This document shows positions 14,965 through 17,625 of a stretch of 17,625 nucleotides of DNA, piece after piece. The stretch is from NCBI GenBank assembly GCA_946479395.1, contig CAMLFV010000030.1, forward strand, positions 1-17,625, given 5' to 3'. The position numbers and the translations under genes are program-made. A model generated the notes under the pieces. The model was given only the letters and a program-made list of their open reading frames with translations. It was not told the DNA's origin and searched no databases. This DNA is from an uncultured Flavobacterium sp. GTDB taxonomy: Bacteria; Bacteroidota; Bacteroidia; Flavobacteriales; Flavobacteriaceae. Within the stretch, counting starts at the first letter, position 1. Each line of letters begins with the position of its first letter.

Positions 14965-15373
14965 CATTCAAACAATTCTCGCAGATTCCTTTTGCAAAAA
15001 ATCGTATTTCGTCAATTCGGTATCCATGTGTTTTGTTTTCGGGAATCACGAAATCTTCTTTACAAGTAGTTTGCTTGCACACTTTACAGTAAAAATGTAA
15101 ATGTCGGTCTTTATGCGTTTTTTCATTGCAACCATCATGACACAGCATGTATTTTGTGGTATTATTTTCTTGTATGCTGTGAACAATTCCTTTATCTTCA
15201 AACGTTTTTAGTGTTCTGTAAATAGTTACGCGATCGGCCTTATCAAAATAATTTTCAATATCGGTAAGTGAAGCGGCGGTTTGTTGCTGTTCCAAAAAAT
15301 CGTAAACAAGAATACGCATGCTTGTCGGGTTGGTATTTTTCTCTAAAAGCTTTTTTTCTGTTTGATCTTTCAT
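14951..15373 (-). CDS. Fur-family metal-responsive transcriptional regulator
   Basis: The 140-residue protein has the Fur layout: winged-helix DNA-binding domain with recognition helix DRVTIYRTLKTFEDKGIV (residues about 47-64) and a dimerisation/metal domain with HLHFYCKVCK and GICENC, whose CxxC pairs (96/99 and 131/134) form the structural zinc site. Such proteins repress transport or efflux genes in response to Fe, Zn or other metals. The link with a P1B-2 ATPase suggests a zinc-type (Zur-like) sensor, but this is inference. I use the ATG at 15373; the frame extends to 15400 but that covers the promoter. It is divergent from the 15495 gene and first in a two-gene unit with the ATPase. Confidence 0.9.
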   Translation of the reverse strand: MKDQTEKKLLEKNTNPTSMRILVYDFLEQQQTAASLTDIENYFDKADRVTIYRTLKTFEDKGIVHSIQENNTTKYMLCHDGCNEKTHKDRHLHFYCKVCKQTTCKEDFVIPENKTHGYRIDEIRFFAKGICENCLNEGLQ

Positions 15374-15390
15374 AACGAAACTTTTATGGT

Positions 15391-15405
15391 GTATATACAA
15401 AAATA
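15391..15405 (-). promoter_or_regulatory. Promoter -7 box and GTATATAC palindrome of the fur-ATPase unit
   Basis: On the minus strand TATTTTTG (15398-15405) matches TAnnTTTG and is 24 bases before the regulator ATG. The adjoining GTATATAC at 15391-15398 is a perfect 8-bp palindrome and could be part of an operator. No good TTG is seen at the normal upstream distance. Confidence 0.5.
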
Positions 15406-15447
15406 ACGTGTTTTAACTTTTTATCTGTTAGAAAAGCAATATAAATT

Positions 15448-15490
15448 AAGTTGTTAAACTTGTTAATTGTAAATAAAATCAAGACCTTTG
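15448..15490 (+). promoter_or_regulatory. Promoter of the metal-uptake arm with TTGTTAA repeats
   Basis: TTG at 15460-15462 and GACCTTTG at 15483-15490 are 20 bases apart; the -7 box departs from TAnnTTTG only at its first base. TTGTTAA occurs twice (15451-15457, 15460-15466), 9 bp apart, over the -33 element, and AAGTT-GTTA-AACTT (15448-15461) is an inverted repeat, so a regulator could bind here. Confidence 0.5.
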
Positions 15491-15494
15491 CGCT

Positions 15495-15860
15495 GTGAAA
15501 ACAGCAACACTCATATTGTCATTATTCATGCTTTTTAAACCGATCTTTCCGGTTGTTGAATACGTGGTGCTGTACGACTATATCACAAAAGAACTTTGTG
15601 TGAACAAAGACAAACCCGAAATGGAATGTAACGGAAAATGTCATTTAATGAAAGAAATGGCAAAAAACGCCGATTCAGACTCAAAAGACAAATACCATTC
15701 TTTTTCTGTAGAAACTCAAATTGTTTTTTATCAGGATTTACTTTCTGCATTTTCCGCAAGCTTTGTGAAACCTCATCTTAAAAAAGTACTTTTTTCTAAA
15801 ATAAACATCTACAGTTTCTCTTTCTGTAACCTTATTTTTCACCCTCCGGTTTTTAATTAG
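15495..15860 (+). CDS. Small membrane-anchored protein with CNGKCHLM motif
   Basis: The 121-residue product has one N-terminal hydrophobic segment (residues about 3-27), then an acidic/basic linker with C35 and the motif C45-N-G-K-C49-H-L-M, and a C-terminal end SFCNLIFHPPVFN. Small Bacteroidetes proteins with a CNGKC motif and an IFHPP end are familiar to me as uncharacterised genes beside metal TonB receptors; a metal-binding role for the Cys/His/Met cluster is inference. The start is a GTG at 15495, only four bases after the likely -7 box, so the mRNA would be nearly leaderless. The in-frame ATG at 15528 is the alternative but would shorten the hydrophobic segment. Confidence 0.75.
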   Translation: MKTATLILSLFMLFKPIFPVVEYVVLYDYITKELCVNKDKPEMECNGKCHLMKEMAKNADSDSKDKYHSFSVETQIVFYQDLLSAFSASFVKPHLKKVLFSKINIYSFSFCNLIFHPPVFN

Positions 15861-16079
15861 TTTTTAGTATTCTTACCATTTGGCTGTTTCTGTTTTAAAC
15901 AGATGCTTTCTGCTATGTGTATATTTTATATCACTTCAAAAATGTGATAAGATTATTAATAAGATCAATTTTTATATCAGTTGTAAATTCTGCAAGAACA
16001 ATCGTGCGCTTATTTTAGAAAATGAGAGTCGATTTACCCTACCCGGACTGCAACAAACTAATTAATTATTCATAAAACC
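15861..16079. other. 219-bp intergenic stretch with two weak inverted repeats
   Basis: No convincing gene is seen. CTGTTT-T-AAACAG (15890-15902) and TATCAC-N9-GTGATA (15929-15934 with 15944-15949) are short inverted repeats without T runs. No TAnnTTTG box is present, so the next gene may be read from the upstream promoter, with the hairpins setting relative levels. Confidence 0.4.
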
Positions 16080-17006
16080 ATGAGAGTATTTAATTTACTG
16101 TCGGCTTCACTACTATTTGCAGCTGCGACTTCGTGTACATTGGACAAAACAGACTACGAAGCCGAAATAAGCACCGAAGTAACCGAATATTACGAGTTTA
16201 AAGAAGCTGTTGCAATCAACAGCGGTAATTACAAAATAAGTATCGAAGCTTTAAACGGAACTTTTTACAAAGGATACAACGAAGTACGTTTAAAAATCAC
16301 TAATACACAGACTAACGAATCGTTAAATAATGTAGAAGTTTCTTTTCTGCCGATAAAAACAAATTCCGATGGAAATAAAACTTCCTGTCCGCATCAATAC
16401 AACCTGATTTATCAAAATGATAAAAATTATTATTCGGGATATGCACTATTTACAGCAGAAAGTAATCCGTCAGACGAATGGGAGCTTTATTTAAGTTTTA
16501 GCGATTCTGCCGAAAAAATCAGCTTAAATACAACCATTCAGGTTAAGCATCAAAACAATAAAAACCTTAATATGATTTCTTTTGTTGGAAGCGACAATTC
16601 AGAATACATTATTGCATTAGTGGCTCCGCAAAAACCAAAAGTCGCCGAAAACGATTTGGTTGCAGGAATTTATCGTTATGTTGAACCAACAAATCCTATC
16701 GGAACCTTTCCTGATCCATCGCAATTTACTTTTGAAGAAGTTACGGGATTTACACTTAAGTTAGATCCACGAATGCCCGAACCTTCTATGGGAAATCATT
16801 CATCCCCAAACAATAAAGATTTGGTGCAGCTAAACGACAAATTTTACCACGGCATTGTTAATTACACCATGACTGGCAATTGGACTTTGAACTTTATTAT
16901 GCTGAACGAAAACGGCAAAATTATTAAAGGTACCGAAGTTTCTAAAGATTTTACGCCGGGTGTTGAAGGAACCAAAAGCGAACTTTTTATTGATATTTTA
17001 TTTTAA
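16080..17006 (+). CDS. Lipoprotein with two YtkA-like domains
   Basis: The 308-residue protein has a lipoprotein signal (MRVFNLLSASLLFAAATSC, lipidated Cys19). Two Ig-like segments follow, about residues 48-155 and 190-305. Each has a core of a substitution-rich strand, a Pro/Cys/His or Met/His stretch (TSCPHQY; MPEPSMGNHSSPN at 232-244) and a closing Y-x-G-x...W strand (YYSGYALF...EWELYLSF; FYHGIVNYTMTGNWTLNF). This resembles YtkA-like domains, found in copper- and heme-related envelope proteins. It would sit in the periplasm or on the cell surface. The receptor gene starts four bases after its stop, so the two surely share a transcript and probably a substrate. The domain call is by eye. 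Confidence 0.75.
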   Translation: MRVFNLLSASLLFAAATSCTLDKTDYEAEISTEVTEYYEFKEAVAINSGNYKISIEALNGTFYKGYNEVRLKITNTQTNESLNNVEVSFLPIKTNSDGNKTSCPHQYNLIYQNDKNYYSGYALFTAESNPSDEWELYLSFSDSAEKISLNTTIQVKHQNNKNLNMISFVGSDNSEYIIALVAPQKPKVAENDLVAGIYRYVEPTNPIGTFPDPSQFTFEEVTGFTLKLDPRMPEPSMGNHSSPNNKDLVQLNDKFYHGIVNYTMTGNWTLNFIMLNENGKIIKGTEVSKDFTPGVEGTKSELFIDILF

Positions 17007-17010
17007 CGCA

Positions 17011-17625
17011 ATGAGATCTCTAACACTACTGATGCTTTTTTGCGGAATGCTTGCAAATGCACAAATCACAGAAAATGAAATCGACACTTTATCTACTGTT
17101 TTAAACGAAATTAAAGTAGAAGTTGCCGTTAAAAAGAAGATAGAAACCGACATGAAAATGGCGGTATCGGTTGATGAATTTTTGGCATCGTCTGATCAGA
17201 TTAGTTTTATAAAACGTGGTGCGTATGCTTGGGAACCTTTATTGAACAACATGAGCACCGAACGATCTACACTGACCATAGATGGCATGCACGTTTTTGG
17301 TGCTTGTACCGATAAAATGGATCCAATTACGTCTTATGTTGAAAGTAATAATCTTTCTTCGATTGAAATAAAATCGGGACAAGAAGGCAATATGCACGGG
17401 TCTACCGTTGCAGGAAGTATCGATCTAAAACGAAAAAGCACACCTTTTGGTTTGGGTAAAAAATGGAACGGTACTTATCAATCTGGATTCGAATTTAACA
17501 ACAAGCAGTTCTTTAATATGGGAAATGCTTCGTATTCGGGAACAAAATTTGTAGCCGACGCAAGTATTTCTTATCGAAAAGCAGAAAATTATTACAAACA
17601 AGCCCTCAATGCCATAGCAAAGGTT
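17011..17625 (+). CDS. TonB-dependent receptor, OprC/NosA-like (5' part)
   Basis: The first 205 codons are in the window. A signal peptide (MRSLTLLMLFCGMLANA) is followed by a possible TonB-box region and a plug domain with RGAYAWEPLLNNMSTERSTL, TIDGMHVFGACTDKMDPITS, YVESNNLSSIEIKSG and GSTVAGSIDL. The plug segment G-A-C99-T-D-K-M103-D-P closely resembles OprC and NosA, outer-membrane copper receptors; OprC binds copper through CxxxM together with an HxM motif in the barrel, which lies beyond the window here. Unlike SusC proteins it has no carboxypeptidase-like N-terminal extension. It is the third gene of the rightward arm. The copper assignment rests on the motif alone. Confidence 0.87.
   Translation, partial: MRSLTLLMLFCGMLANAQITENEIDTLSTVLNEIKVEVAVKKKIETDMKMAVSVDEFLASSDQISFIKRGAYAWEPLLNNMSTERSTLTIDGMHVFGACTDKMDPITSYVESNNLSSIEIKSGQEGNMHGSTVAGSIDLKRKSTPFGLGKKWNGTYQSGFEFNNKQFFNMGNASYSGTKFVADASISYRKAENYYKQALNAIAKV

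Noticed and set aside
15880..16065. 61-codon frame between the CNGKC gene and the lipoprotein gene
   Set aside because: It needs a TTG start, has no family resemblance and atypical composition; treated as intergenic.

Overview
The window looks like chromosomal DNA of a Flavobacteriia-type Bacteroidota, probably a Flavobacteriaceae relative. The evidence is the AT-rich composition, Bacteroidota-type promoters (a TAnnTTTG -7 box, often with a TTG about 20 bp upstream) and little sign of Shine-Dalgarno sequences. Lineage-typical genes agree: a DUF5686 carboxypeptidase-regulatory-like protein, a PorT/SprT type IX secretion protein next to the menaquinone methyltransferase, and a BamA-superfamily protein made as a lipoprotein (TamL type). 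The assignment rests on recognised gene families only; no search was run.

Positions 1-11658 are mostly conserved housekeeping and envelope genes. They are the end of pyruvate dehydrogenase E1 beta, the DUF5686 protein, inorganic pyrophosphatase, a small AT-rich pocket of two leftward genes for unrecognised secreted proteins (one frameshifted at its start), ubiE/menG, porT, a leftward TrmH/SpoU RNA methyltransferase, divergent tamL, class II fructose-bisphosphate aldolase, and an acetyl-CoA carboxylase beta subunit whose zinc-ribbon cysteines are replaced. Hairpin terminators close pdhB, ppa, porT/trmH and accD.

Positions 11775-12420 form one tRNA operon with its own promoter and terminator: Leu(UAA), Leu(UAA), Gly(GCC), Leu(UAA), Leu(UAA). 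The Leu-Leu pair is an exact 216-bp duplication. The two Leu isodecoders differ by one compensated base pair in the variable arm. Next to it lies a decayed YdeI-family gene with a stop at codon 3, an apparent internal deletion and a lost end.

Positions 12956-17625 form a probable transition-metal locus of two divergent arms. The leftward arm is a Fur-family regulator followed by a Zn/Cd/Pb-class P1B ATPase with a His-rich N-terminus. The rightward arm is a small membrane-anchored protein with a CNGKCHLM motif, a lipoprotein with two YtkA-like domains, and a TonB-dependent receptor (cut by the window edge) with a CxxxM plug motif resembling the copper receptors OprC/NosA. A working model is metal capture and uptake on one side and export with sensing on the other, controlled from the 121-bp divergent region and possibly from a 27-bp palindrome at the fur/ATPase junction. 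The metal and the co-regulation are inference.
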